DNA of 64,000 nucleotides. Source: Sycobia sp. Sy_11. Its lineage: Eukaryota > Arthropoda > Insecta > Hymenoptera > Epichrysomallidae. Below the pieces are notes generated by a model. The model saw nothing but the letters and a program-made list of their open reading frames with translations. It was not told the origin of the DNA and made no database searches. This document shows positions 23,078 through 35,245 of the stretch, in pieces. The number at the start of each line of letters is the position of its first letter. Position 1 is the stretch's first letter. Location: NCBI GenBank assembly GCA_018907035.1, contig JACCIC010000029.1:762501-826500 (forward strand), given 5' to 3'. Position numbers and translations under genes: made by a program.

Positions 23078-23352
23078 CGGAGGAGCAGAATGTTTCCATG
23101 CCCAGTTCAACATCGGAAAGCAGTGTGAGTGAGAATCATCGCATGTTAGCGAAAATACCTAGTATAGGTGGACGCTCTAAGCAGTTAGTTAAGTCAATTT
23201 TCAAACCTAGCAATGGAAGATTGAACCTTAGATCTAAATCTGGACAAATAATTATGAATATAACAACAGAGATTGTAACGAGTGATACTGCTTCATCTGC
23301 TGCAATAATTGACGAACAAGCTAGTGAAGGCACTGAGGAGGAATCTAGAGAA
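23078..23352 (+). CDS. Host gene, penultimate exon
   Basis: The exon is bounded by ACAATAG before 23078 and GTATGT from 23353. It starts with two bases that complete the codon split at 1434 (giving Ala) and continues EEQNVSMPSSTSESSVSE. Other recognisable stretches are GGRSKQLVKSIFKPSNGRL and EIVTSDTASSAAIIDEQ. The protein is Ser-rich with basic patches and an acidic end (EGTEEESRE); no domain is recognised. The exon ends in phase 0, matching the terminal exon. The methionine at 23098 is internal and should not be taken as a start. Confidence 0.7.
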
Positions 23353-24595
23353 GTATGTACATAGATTCTAATCTCATGTATATAATACCGATTTGTTCAT
23401 TTATGATTTTTTTAACTAAAAATCTCTGTGAAAGGTTTTAAGAAACATTTAATAATATAAGAAAAAACATGCTTTTAAACTATTTGTTTATTTTAAATTA
23501 CTAAATCATTTTTTAAATCGATCATTTTTAATTTAATTGATAGCTAGATTAGCTCTATATGAGGTATGGCTGTTAAATAACGAGACTAGTGGAAAAAAAT
23601 TTTTTTTTTTGATATTCTATATATTTATTTATTATCATTTTCAATGTCTACTCCTTCCTTATCACTACATTGCTCCATGCGACTCATCCGTTGATCGAAA
23701 GAGTGCTGAAAATATTTTTTTTTAGATATTTTAGGACACGTGCCGCTGTTTCTTTCACTGTTTCACCAGGCTTCAATTCTGTTCATTTTAATGGATTGGC
23801 GCTTCATGTTAGAATTATTGGTAATCGTCAAAATTCATCACATGTTATTACCTTGTGTAAAAAGTTTGAGTCATTTGGAACCACGTGAAAAGTAATTATG
23901 TAAGTATCAATACTTATACTATTGCGATCTGCTTATTATTCGAACCTGAGGATTTGGGCACCAATTTTGCATATGCTTATCGAGTGTTAAAATTTTTATA
24001 TAAAATTCATCACACATATTCTTTGTCAATTCTGATACATTCAACAATCGTACGAATACATAACTGGTGGTCAGATCGAACAAGATTACCGACAATATTT
24101 TCATCTATTTTTGATGTGGAAGGGCGATGCGATCGCACATCATTGTTAATATCTTCTCAGCCAGCTTCAGAGAGTTGAAACAACTCAAATATGTGTCAAT
24201 ATGAAACAGATTTATTGTTCTATACTTGTTTCAATAAATTCTAAATTTCTGTTGCCGTTTTTTCAAATTTCGTATGAAATTTCGCATGATTCCGTTGCTC
24301 TATTGTTACATCGACCATTTCTCTGTAAAAAGAAAAAAAGTAGCCAGACGACTATACTTGACAGTCATTAACGTTTAGCGAATACATATTTCTTTATAAC
24401 AGCACCAGTATCGTTACTTAATAGCCGCATCTCACACTGTGTGAGCTGATCTTTATTTATTTTGCATACAGAAAATTTTATGATAGTAATATTTGATCTA
24501 ATATAATACATATAATACATGGTCTAATATATTTTAGTTATTACAATGTTAGTTTTTCGCAATTAATACTATTTAATTAATATGAATATTTTTAG
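23353..24595 (+). other. Last intron of the host gene
   Basis: GTATGT donor at 23353 and TATTTTTAG acceptor ending at 24595, both phase 0. Most of the intron is a mariner (23560-24434). Confidence 0.7.
23560..24434 (-). mobile_element. Mariner family D, both termini present, internally deleted
   Basis: The left end reads GAGGTATGGCTGTTAAATAA from 23561. The right end, on the minus strand, reads GAGATGCGGCTATTAAGTAA from about 24432; the two align over some 30 bp. The transposase remnant starts at 24318 on the minus strand (MVDVTIEQRNHAKFHTKFEK) and continues with SHRPSTSKIDENIVGNLVRS and the helix region. MKRQSIKMNR-like sequence near 23805 is from the middle. All three catalytic aspartate motifs are missing. 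At 875 bp it is about 400 bp shorter than a usual mariner. Confidence 0.75.
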
Positions 24596-24952
24596 GCTTT
24601 AACGGATGTCAATACAACAGTACATTACACAACACTAAATTCATTGAGTAAGCTACGGAATCGTAACAAAATGCAAACGCAACCAAAGATTGTGGCAGTT
24701 AAAGCGCCACTTTCATCTTCAACTCGTCGATCCCTTCTTTTACCGCGTCGTAAATCAACGGAGAGTCCACCATCGTTGACAACGAATACTAGAGAGGCAG
24801 ATAATACATCAAATATAACATCAAATGATCACGGGACCGGGGATGCTCATCTATTTACGGATCAAAATATTGGTACTAAACGAGACGAAATGCGAGGTTT
24901 TACTAGTTTACTAGGACACAAACGGAGGTTGTTGCCAAAACATTCTGAATAA
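24596..24952 (+). CDS. Host gene, terminal exon with stop codon
   Basis: The frame is open from the acceptor at 24595 (ALTDVNTTVHYTTLNSLSKL) to TAA at 24950-24952, giving 118 codons. It continues the low-complexity, basic and Ser/Thr-rich character: SSSTRRSLLLPRRKSTESPP, TTNTREADNTSNITSND, and the C-terminus GHKRRLLPKHSE. No domain is recognised. Together the three exons give about 528 residues. A non-AUG start at 24644 suggested by the frame alone is not needed, since splicing explains the reading. Confidence 0.7.
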   Translation, partial: ALTDVNTTVHYTTLNSLSKLRNRNKMQTQPKIVAVKAPLSSSTRRSLLLPRRKSTESPPSLTTNTREADNTSNITSNDHGTGDAHLFTDQNIGTKRDEMRGFTSLLGHKRRLLPKHSE

Positions 24953-25821
24953 TACGTTACAGTTATGTTTACCACTCAACGGAATCCACAATTAACAGTT
25001 ATTTTGCAAAAATGTGTCTAATAATAATAATGATGAAAATTAGGAAACAATCGATATTTTAAAATATAACGTTCATTTATAGTACTATAGAATTATTAGT
25101 AAAATTATTATTTAATTAAACCCATTAGTACCATATGTAAAAATTAATATATAACTAATCTTGCGAATATTAAAGATTATTATTATTGAAAAAAGTTAAA
25201 TTGTGAAATGCGCATTTATTTCGTAATATGATTGCTTAAATGGAATTTAATATATAATATATCTAAAAAAACTTATTTTCTTATCATAAATGTAGAAACA
25301 TATTAGAATCATATAATTATAAAAATATTTTTATTCCTAGGGACAAATAGAAAAAATCTATTTACGATCTTGGAAACATATGTTAGATGTAAAAAGTTAT
25401 ATTAAAAGAAATAAGAACATGTCTCACTTTGAGTTTTTTCGCATATATTTTAGAATTAAAATATTGATCAAAGAAAACCTTGCACAATAAACTCTAAGGC
25501 TCATTCATAAAAGAGTATTAAAAAAGGATTTTAAAAAGTTGTGTGTGACACTACTAGCTTTGGTACGATTATTGGTTTTATTCGCAATTTCTTCTACATA
25601 ATATGTATATGCTAAATAAAAAACAATAGTTTCAATATAAAAATCTTGTATGGTTGTATAATCTAACTAAAATATTATATTAATTATAAAATATTAATAA
25701 AATATTCTATAAATAAAGTTTCTATATTAATGTTGTGTAATATAATTTCTTTGTATAGAATATAAATCAAGTACTTAAATATAAATTATTATTCTTATAA
25801 GTTGTTGATTTTTATGAAAAA
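24953..25821. other. Downstream of the host gene, probable 3' untranslated and intergenic sequence
   Basis: Very AT-rich. Possible polyadenylation signals are ATTAAA at 25115-25120 and AATAAA at 25615-25620. No other feature is seen. Confidence 0.4.
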
Positions 25822-26140
25822 TTTATTTAAAGGAAAATGCTGAAAAATGCAGTTAGAAATATTATCGAATGTGAATGTAATGAAGGATTTACACTTGTAA
25901 GCTATCTACTTTTCCGATACCACTATGGAATAATATTAAATGGAATTAAAAAATTGATTAAACCTGGTTCATATGGTTTATTTAAAGAAAAATGCTGAAA
26001 AATGCAGTTAGAAATATTATCGAATGTGAATGTAATGAAGGATTTACGCTTGTAACCTATCTACTTTTCCAATCCCACTATGGAATAATATTAAATGGAA
26101 TTAAAAAATTGATTAAACCTGGTTCATATGGTTTATTTTA
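25822..26140. repeat. 155-bp unit, two tandem copies
   Basis: The unit starting TTTATTTAAAG-AAAATGCTG at 25822 is repeated from 25977 with the same spacing and only about five mismatches (for example TTTACACTT versus TTTACGCTT). A third partial TTTATTT closes the array. The high identity suggests a recent duplication. Confidence 0.9.
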
Positions 26141-26158
26141 TAACTAACAATGTATGTA

Positions 26159-27114
26159 TTAGGTGTATAACTTTGCTTCTGCCGTTTTGCAATAGGTGGT
26201 TGTAGCAGTAAGTGGTAGTCGAAATAAATAGATCGTAGATGTCATACTATAAGCTTAGGTATTTGTAAATATAACGTCATCGAAATATTAATCGAGTTGT
26301 GTCTGTACCATAAAGTTATTCTCGATTACGCATATCAGCTTACGAGCCTGGAAGTCATGGGAATGATTTACAAACAAGGAAATTGAGTGACATACGAGTT
26401 GAAATCAAGAGATGTTGAATGGCGTTTGTTTTCTTGTGAATAGCTGCTTGCCAGGCAAAGACGGAAGGAATTTTTGCATCGCATTATGACTGAGGACGAA
26501 AAATGGATTGATTGCGATAATCCCAAGCTCAGAAAATTATGGGGATATCCCGGTTATGCTTCCGCATCGACGACCAAACCGAATATTCACGTTTCCAAGT
26601 TCATCCTGAGTATTTGGTGGGACCAGCTCAGCCTAGTGTATTATAAGTTGTTAAAATCGACTGAATAAATCACAGGCGATCGTTTACAATATAATTACGG
26701 CGATTGAGCAGAGCATTGAAAGTTAAACGGCTACAGTGCAACAATAGATATGAAAAAGTAATTTTACAGCATGACAATACTCAAGTCACACTTGGAATCG
26801 TTGAAGTAGGAAGTTCTGCAGCATCCGCCATATTCTTCAGATGTTACTCTCAGACGACCACTTTTTTCGACCAATGGCATACAGTCTGGCTGACCAGCAT
26901 TTCCGATCTTATAAAGACGTAAAAAATTGGATCTATTCGTGGATCGCTTCAAAAAATGACCAGTTTTTCCACCGCGGGATTCGTATTTTGTCCGAAAGAT
27001 GGGAGAGAGTAGTGACCAGTGTTAAAGAATACTTTGAATTATAAATGTATATTCATTTTTTTACAATAAAATCTGGAATTTCGGAAAAAAGTGGATACAA
27101 AGTTGAACACCGAA
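26159..27114 (+). mobile_element. Mariner family E, copy 1 with both termini
   Basis: Left terminus TTAGGTGTATAACTTTGC at 26160; right terminus CAAAGTTGAACACCGAA near 27100, its inverted partner. The transposase remnant contains HRIMTEDEKWIDCDNPKL (first catalytic Asp, 26480), YASASTTKPNIHVSKFIL, SIWWDQLSLVYYKLLKS, VILQHDNTQVT (second Asp, near 26765) and a damaged third-Asp block near 26820-26850. The C-terminus reads LADQHFRSYKDVKNWI and GIRILSERWERVV. The N-terminal DNA-binding part is largely deleted, and stops and frameshifts are present. Confidence 0.75.
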
Positions 27115-27339
27115 TATGTATTTGACGTAATATATACAGAATATTTCTTATATATTATTTATTGTCGCTCTATTTAATGCTATTGGTTCGAGAAGAAGTG
27201 AATTTTTTTCACAATTTTAGTCTCAAATAAGAATAATTTAAATCAATGAACATTATTCTTCTGTTTTTACAGAGAAAGCTTTCCTCCTACAAAAATTAAC
27301 TAAAAACACAAAAAAGGAGTGACACTTTTAAGTATCGAT

Positions 27340-27665
27340 CTTGGTCTTAAAGTCTGCAGATGGCTTACATGTATTAATGATACATGATTCTTTCTATGAC
27401 AAAACCCTAACTACTTAATTACAGTGTAGAGTAGAAAGAAAGTTTTTGATTTCCTCTACTGACCTGAAGCGCATTTTCGTAAGAGCATACTGCATAGATC
27501 AAAACAAGTCTTAATCAGATGATGTGGAGTCTAGACTATAGGATGGGTGGGCTAGAATATCCCATGTATTATTCTCGAAATAGCTTTTGCCTGAAGCAGC
27601 AATATGTGGCTGAGCTTGCTCGTGGTGAAAAATGTCGGACTCCTATCTGGTCTCGTAGTATTCTA
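27340..27665 (-). pseudogene. Mariner family F, C-terminal fragment
   Basis: On the minus strand: HEQAQPHIAASGKSYFEN (second-Asp region, with the usual DQARPH changed), ILAHPSYSLDSTSSD near 27555 (third-Asp region), then MRFRSVEEIKNFLS near 27455. It has stops after SSD and further on. It is a different family from E. Confidence 0.65.
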
Positions 27666-27807
27666 ATTAATAAATATTTTCATTGGTCTTACAGTCTAAT
27701 TAAATTAATCGAAAATAATATGTAATAATATCAATATATATTTATATTAATACATCAAAATAGAAAAATCATAAAAATAAAAAATAAAAATTAAACATTA
27801 TAATGAC

Positions 27808-27840
27808 TCACACGTGCGTTTTTAAAAAACACACGTGTGA
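27808..27840. repeat. 33-bp near-perfect palindrome (CACACGTG arms)
   Basis: TCACACGTGCGTTTTTA is followed directly by AAAAACACACGTGTGA, pairing with one or two mismatches. It contains two CACGTG (E-box-type) hexamers. It could be a cruciform, a short foldback element or a footprint. Confidence 0.75.
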
Positions 27841-30140
27841 GCTCGCGGTCAGTTCGTCCGCACCAGCGAAATATCCGCCTTTTCTTCATTATTTCTAATG
27901 CAGTGGAGTGGGCTGTTATAAAAAATTGTAATTTGACAAAAAATATGATGGAGTCCACTGAAGAACGTCACGTTACTGCTCATAAACCCTGTGTCAACCC
28001 GGGCCTGCGTGGTGCAAGTTCACGCCAACTAACAGAGAGTTATGGGAAGAACAAGCCCAGAACAATGCTATTTTTCGGAAGAAAATTTCAATAATTACTT
28101 ATTGGAAAAACCAGAGAAATATACATTTCGCAATAACACTACATATTTATATTTTGTATAATTAGGAATGGTCCAATACTATTATCATTATTATTATCTG
28201 TCCATTCTACTTGTTATGTGCCCATACTCATATATATATATATAGTAATGCATAATTTTTAATATACCTATGAAATATTGTTCCTACCGTATATCCTCTA
28301 TTATTCAAATCCGTCTAGCATAATTATTTTTCTCCCCTTTAGCCAGCATACGAAACCCACAATATTTATGGCTGCCAGCATTCCCTTTGCATGCAATAGT
28401 ACTTAAAACATGGAAACATATAAGCAGTAGCGAGATAATTTTTAAAAGTGCCTTTTCACCTAGAAAGAATTCATGTTTTCAATAACTGTACAGTTGTATA
28501 CGTCACAGAATACCACAGCTATGGTGGTAATCAGTTTCAAGTATATTGAATAGAAATTGAATATTTTTTGAAAAATAACTTATTGCTATTGTTATGTTGT
28601 TATATTGCTATTGTTATTATATAAACCTATCGACGCCCACGCCATATTCTCGTTACTAACTTATTTTCTCCATGATTAACTTAGATAAGAGCATCATTCA
28701 ATAGACGAAGTGGCTAATGGGCTCATCTGCAGTACTATTTGTGATATAAAAGATAGAGGCATACAGAAAAATAAGCCTTACCTCATATAAGCAGGTATAC
28801 CCTGAACACTGCAAATACAGTGCAGGTGGTAAAGTTTTGAAAGTTTTCAAAATAGATGAAGGGAGTAACATTTCACCACTCCGAAAAGTGCTTTTATATT
28901 GCTATGCACTCTATAATGGTGGAAATTAAGAGCAGAAGAAATTAACAATAATTAACGATTTTTGAGATAAATTTAACAATAATTTCTGCCCTAGCGATAA
29001 AGCAGATACTCAGTATATGCAAGTGACTTGGATATATAAAAATGTTTTACTCTATGTTAAGATTGAATCAAAAATAATGTGTGATGCTTCAGGTTTGAAA
29101 CAATAAACGTTTAATAAATTTTTCTATATAAATTATTAAAATAAACCAAATAAATAATTTTTTTTTTGAAATTTGTTATGTGTAAATGTGCTCAGTGAAA
29201 AATGTTAAACATAAATGGACTAAGAATAAATTTATATACACAATATTATTAGGAAAAATCGAGTCTAATAGAAGTGATTTAGATAGCAGCAACTTTTAGT
29301 ATTAAATCAAGGAACAGGATATTTTGCCTGATCACGTCAAACAAGAAGCTGTGGTTTATTCTTCACCAAATAATAACTTAACAATAATAATAATTAAACA
29401 AAAAATATAATAACAATAATACAAATAATAGCATAACAATCAATTTCGACTAAAACAATTAGAGGAAAAGTAATAACAACAATAATCAGAAAAAAATAAA
29501 TCACATAAGTAAATAAAATCTCTATTATAAAGAATAATCATGAATAATAACATCGAAAAAACTTAATGATATTAAAATACAATAAAATAAAATTAAATAA
29601 ATAAAATTTATATTATAAATAATTGTAATCAATAATAATATTAATTAATTAAAATTAATTAATTAAGAAAATTTAATCCTGTTAAAAATCATAATTAATA
29701 ACGTCAGACACTTTTTTTTTGCTTCCAGTTATACAAAACAAAAATTTTCTTTTCTCTTCCCCGTTTTTATCTTTCCTATTTGCAAGCTGTTGCTATTATT
29801 GAAAGTATATACTTATAGAAAAGGAAACATCATACGAATATTTTGATTTGATTTCTCTATTAGCGCAACTGAAAAATGTATCTTTGAATATCTATTTATT
29901 CCTAATATTGCACCACTGAGCACAGCCCCTATACTCGACATTTTCTGTAGGCAGAGTACCGAATTTCGCAAGCCTCAAGTTTCAACACATACCAAACCGA
30001 GAACCGTATATAGTAGGTAATAAGAAAATAAAGATTTATAATTATCTAGTCAACAAAAAAATTTGAATAATATCTGATTGTTTTATATATAGCTGAAATT
30101 TTGATTATGATATATGATTTGATTATAAATATGATTATTT
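27841..30140. other. AT-rich sequence; A-rich leader-like part before a gypsy remnant
   Basis: No gene recognised; the frame 27837-28094 has no known motif. From about 29340 to 29720 the plus strand is strongly A-rich (AATAATAATAATTAAAC). It precedes the gag remnant at 30.15 kb in the same way as the A-rich leader precedes gag in the 44-54 kb element. Confidence 0.4.
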
Positions 30141-30149
30141 ATAAATAGC

Positions 30150-32090
30150 TGAAAATTTGATTAAGAGACATCAACAGCCGCTGCAAATTGGCCATACCCA
30201 CGGAGTCTATGGCCGTATCCACACTCGGCAATGCTGGAGCATTACCAGAGTACATATCCGGGGATGTCCAGATCAGCACCAGAAACAGAAACAGCACCAA
30301 TATAAACACGACTACCTTTTTGGAACAGATGGTACCCAAATACATATTTAAAGGAAACACGCACCGGTCAACTATTAAGGCAGTGGAAGGTATAATTTAC
30401 AGGAGCTCCGCCCCAGGTGAGTCAATCAACTACACGCTTAGATTGGAGGAAGAGCTCAAGGCAGAACTCAAGGCTAGAAAGAGTCCATAGGCTCCTATAG
30501 AAGGGACTGCAATCACACTTGATGCGGAATTAGATTTGTCGGAAAATTCATCCAGCGTATATAGGCAAAATAAATGGAATCTACTCTAACTCGATCGATG
30601 AGCTGCAGCTAATTAGATAATAAATAAAATTGAAGCTGGATCGCATGCACCGCTATAAAGAGCCACCACCCACTGCTACTGAGAGTAACGGCTATCGAGA
30701 ATGACAAGTTTTCAATCATCAAGAAGACGGTATAAAAAACTGAACCGTCAGCATCAATAAGAATGGAACTTAACAAGGATACATCACGTTCCCGAGAAAG
30801 GAAAGAGCAGGAGAGGAGCTACAGTCTAGATCCTCAGTGCTCGAGATGATCACCGCCAAGACGAGCTGAAGAAGGTCCCAGAGAATCACCATAATACCGG
30901 TCGCCTTCGCCGAGATACACTAACTTCCCACTATCCCAAAGATATTGAGCACCATGACACTCTCGCAATAGAAGTTCCTCACCCATACCGCATTGAACTT
31001 TCATTCAATTCCCCTACTGATTATGAGCTCAAGACGAGTACGACCGAAGAAACTAGCAATGTCGACGAACACCCGACAGGCGACCTGAACTCTCTCGTCG
31101 ATACCATTACGGGGACGATTATGGATAGCAAGATCAATGACGATCACCTTCTAGACGTGATTGCAGAGAATCTTCTGGAAATGGCAGAAACTCCCCCCGC
31201 TGTGATGAACGACGCAACAACGGTCCGCAGCCTGACGACAGTAGACCCTGCTGGACCTACAAACAGATCGGATATTGGGCGAATAAATGTTCGAAGCCAA
31301 TTATTCTGTTACAATTGCGACGAACGGAACGTTACGAAGCAGAAGTTTCTACGGTCTGGTCTCGGCAATAGACAGGGGAATTGCATGAGGGGAGAGGAAT
31401 TAGGAGTCGACCTTGACACTCCTCATGACACAACTCCACTCGCTGATAGCAGCGACAGTAATTGCCCCGAGGCAAAGGATATCAGGAACGCGCATCCGAA
31501 TCTCAAAACTCAAGAAGAGAAAAATTTTTCCTAAATATTTTTCCTAAGTATTTCCCGCAATTATTGACCTGGAAGCATGAAAATCTTACGTAGGCTCAGC
31601 TTGAGACAAGCTAGTGAGATCAGCAACAATACCACTGATCTCCTACATGAAAATGCCAGATGAGAAAGTACGACTAACTGATGGAGAGATAGACTATTAC
31701 TCAGCATTGATGACCGGCAAATTAAGGAACGGTGCAAAGTAGCAAATTTGGCACTCAATATGATATTATTATAGGAATGGATATATTGATAACAATGAAA
31801 TGACGATCAATTATGCGAACACATCATAGCATATGCAAGAATGAATCACCACACGTTTCATAATAGAGCAGAACGGCCTGCAGGAGACAATCACTGGGAT
31901 AGCTGCCGTTAACGGATTAGCCTGGCTCGACAGCGCTGAACGCCGACAGTTCAAAAGGGTATTGGACCATCTCATACCCCATCCATTTCAGAATTTCGAC
32001 ACTTTTATTTCTGTTCATCTTCATACATTATTGGGGAGAAAGTACTATTAATCACTTTCTAACAGTGGCTTTGAAAGCTAAAGGAATCAA
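30150..32090 (+). pseudogene. Gypsy gag-protease remnant, same family as the gag at 45-48 kb
   Basis: Pieces in shifted frames match the intact gag at 46.7-48.3 kb: YLKETRTGQLLRQW near 30345-30390, INYTLRLEEELK near 30428-30465, and DRMHRYKEPPPTATES near 30640-30690. A Ser/Arg-rich region (RSRERKEQERSYS) follows near 30800. The frame 31121-31534 carries LFCYNCDERNVTKQKFLR, a zinc-knuckle-like segment. Fragments resembling a protease end (VANLALNMIL near 31740-31770, then GYIDNNEMTINYA) follow. Everything is broken by stops and frameshifts. Confidence 0.6.
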
Positions 32091-32454
32091 TTTTTCACTG
32101 TAAGTTAACAAGAATACTCTTAAGAGTGAAATTGAGTGTAGTAATAAAGTTTAGATCACGCAATTCGATAGAGAAACTACATGGCTTTGTAACTTTGTAA
32201 AAATACTCTGATTTATCGGTAAAAGTATTAAAAATTAAGGCATTCAGATCAGAGTGTAATATCACTGAGGAGCATGCATTAACAGCAGAAAGGTTCATAC
32301 GATTCACGAATTCTTTCTACCTGTCCCTCCAGATTATAAAATCATAAAACATAATGTCTATCGACCACATATTAAGTCTTAAGTGTAAAGATCATATGCA
32401 CATTCGTATCGTAGAAACTTTGTTTCCGACGTCTATTTCGAATTTGGAGACTTT

Positions 32455-33050
32455 ATTGTAAAAAACTGGTTATACATTTATAATTCAAAGTACTGTCCAT
32501 TGCTGGTCACGATTTTCTCCCATCTTCACTCTTTCACCTCTATTCACTCTTAGAACGTGTGCCATTGATCGGAACAAGTGATAGTCTGAGAGAACAAGCT
32601 GTGGAGAATACGGCGAATGGAGTAAACCTTCCCGTTTCAAAAATTCCAAGTATGTCTTAAGCACTTTTGCAACATGGGGTCGCGCGTTGTCATTCTGTAA
32701 AATCACCTTTTGTATCGTTGTATTGCGGCCTTTTGTCTTTCAATGCTCGGTACAAACGCATTAATTGTATTCGATAACGATCGCCTGTGATTATTCTGAG
32801 AAATTCTCTACCGCTCCTGACAAGGCACAGTTAATTTGGAAAAGAACCACTCATAGTCATTAACTGCTCTTGACAAAACGAATCTCTGAAGAGCAGTCCT
32901 GTATACCTTCGTCTAGAATTTCTTGAAGCTTTCTAGGTTGATTTACTGTCGCAATCAGAATTTTTTCTGGAATGAATTAAGACCTGAGTGATATTACGAT
33001 TTAAATTGCCTCTTTACAATATCCAACATGGTTACTCTTCAAAACCGTCT
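32455..33050 (-). pseudogene. Mariner family E, copy 2, truncated
   Basis: The minus-strand frame 32706-32485 carries ILQNDNARPHVAKVLKTYLE (second Asp), SPYSPQLVLSDYHLF (third-Asp region) and FRSMAHVLR. Sequence to the right, to about 33050, gives scattered matches to the upstream part. The 3' sequence (AAAAAACTGGTTATACATTT at 32460) matches copy 3 at 37750. No termini are recognised. Confidence 0.65.
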
Positions 33051-33655
33051 TTTAAATGTACAATAGTATGGATATATCATAAACCAAGTTACAAGTCTAA
33101 CTGCGCACTGTATAATCTCAAATTCATGAAATTATTCAATTGATCTTAAATTCGCAAGAGATAAAAAAAGAAAAAGCATTTTATATGGATAAAATGGTCC
33201 ATGTAAAATAGAGAGGGGTCTTTCTCCTTCATAAAGAATTTGCTCGGTTTGAAAACAATGAGTTAAAAATCGTGTGTATGCTGGCACATATTTAGAGAAG
33301 AGGGGCTATACCAGTATGTATACTTATCAGTATATGGAAAGTTTATCTACCTTTATTTATAAGAAAAAATTGCGTAAATATTTACTGTGCTATCTATGCT
33401 TCCACCATGTATACATGGTAACCTGTGTTCTAATAATAATGTGCAATAAATATGTGGATTTTTCCTCTTTCAATTTCCCATTAAAATGATGTACAACTTG
33501 TTTTCATACTAAATATATTTTACTATTATAATTTTCAGCATTAACTATGTGCATGAATATTTAAATAGTTGTTCAATAATTATCTTTTTAAATCCTTATT
33601 TTAGAGCAGAAAGAATATATTTAAAATCGCCTAAGTTTAAACTCATCTGTTTATA
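33051..33655. other. AT-rich spacer, possibly the 3' end of the copia element
   Basis: No gene recognised. A 3' LTR is expected near here for the minus-strand copia element, but I could not match this stretch to the 5' LTR at 37.3-37.7 kb by eye. Confidence 0.3.
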
Positions 33656-35245
33656 CCATGTTTAAAATCATTTGAGTTAACAATCCTTATTATTCAGATA
33701 TCACTTTTAATTTAAGCTTTTTTAAAGTTTTTATCAGCATATCAACAATCATATGTAGGGCAGTATCTGTAATCTAGCATACCTTGTACTTGCAAGTCGT
33801 TCATAAAATAAAATATTGCGTCAATACGTTTTGTTCGATTAAAGCGCCGATTCACTTCTAAAATCTTCAAATAACTTAGGGGCCCTCGTGTGTCCATGTA
33901 TTTGAATATATAACCACTATTAGATTTTCTATTATTCGTACTCTCTGCCCAGTATGCGTGAGCGTAACCAATTCAATCCAAAATGTCACCTCTTGGCTTT
34001 CTACCAAGTGTCAATTCATAATTAATTGTTTGCTTTAAGTAGCGAGACACTCTTTTTAATTCTGTTCAATCTACAGGAGTAGGCTGTTTGTTATATTGAC
34101 TAAGAATAACTACACATGACGCGAAATCAGGTCCTGTATTTACAGCTAAATACAACAAAGTTCTTATAAGCTGTTGATATTTTTCACTATTTTTCATCAG
34201 CGACTCAGTGTTTCTAATTTTTAAATAGTCAATAACCATATGGATGTTGGATTCTTTCGTCTCATGTAAGTTAAACCGTTTAAAATTCTAAAAACAGACT
34301 GCATTTACTTCATGCAATATATACCGTTCGAATTTTTTCTTATTTCGATATCTAGATAATGTTGCAACATTACTAAATTGGTTAACTCCAAATTTTGTTT
34401 TAAAATGTTGGCAGCTTCTTTTATTTCACTCATATTTTTTGTAGTAGTTAAAAAGTCGTCTACATGGATAAGAATGTATATAAATTAGACAATATTGTAT
34501 ATATACTCCGAATCGTTTTATATACAGGCATGTATCTGTGTTACCTTGGAGGAAGCTAAACTTATTTAATATATCATTTATTTTATCAATTTACAGTTTT
34601 GCAGCATGCTTTAAACCGTACAGCCCCTTTTTTAATTTGTATACTTTGCCTTCTTCCTTTTGCAAACCTTCCGGCTGCATCATATACACTTTGTCAGATG
34701 ACTCTTTGTTTAAAACGGCTGTCTTTGCATCATAATGTTTTAATATTAAGTGCAAGTTCCCTGCAATGGTTAACAGAACTTTAACTGCGGTTTGTCCTCT
34801 GACGGGAGCAAATACTTCATCTTAATCTATGCCGTACCTTTGCGGAAAATCACGTGCTACGAGTGTTGTTTTATATCTGTTCATCTTTCCATGTGTATCC
34901 TGTTTGGTCTTGAAAACCTATTTGTAGCTGATTATATTGCTTCTAATAGGAGTAGATATAATTTCCCAGGTTCCATTTAACAGTGAGGAGTCCATCTCTG
35001 CATCCATTGCTTTTTTGCAATTTGCTTTGTCAGATCTCGATAATGCTTCCTGGACTGTTCTTGAATTATCTTGGCAAATTGCCGATCGCGCGTGGTTATA
35101 TACCCATCGAGTCATGCCTCCATTTTCTCTTTCAGATCTTCTAATCTCCATAGGTTGTGAGACACTTTGTGATGAATCAGCCTCAGCACTCTCTGCATCT
35201 GGAATTGAGCCATAATCGCTAGAGCTTTCCTCCTCCTTCTCCACG
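33656..35245 (-). pseudogene. Ty1/copia reverse transcriptase and RNase H
   Basis: The minus-strand frame 35244-34918 is intact and ends in KAMDAEMDSSLLNGTWEI, the usual start of copia RT, preceded by an acidic hinge (ESAEADSSQSVSQPMEIRRS). In shifted frames follow YKTTLVARDFPQRYG near 34860, LKKGLYGLKHAA near 34625, and the catalytic box as HVDDFLTTT near 34460 (usual YVDD). RNase H follows: KRVSRYLKQTINYELTLG near 34050 and WAESTNNRKSNSGYIF near 33920. At least six frame changes occur. The order RT-RNase H after integrase is that of copia elements. Confidence 0.7.

Noticed and set aside
27837..28094. 85-codon plus-strand frame next to the palindrome
   Set aside because: No recognisable motif, no splice context and no sign of conservation that I can judge; left as unassigned.
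34538..34980. Several overlapping plus-strand frames of 61-65 codons
   Set aside because: They are opposite the copia reverse transcriptase on the minus strand.
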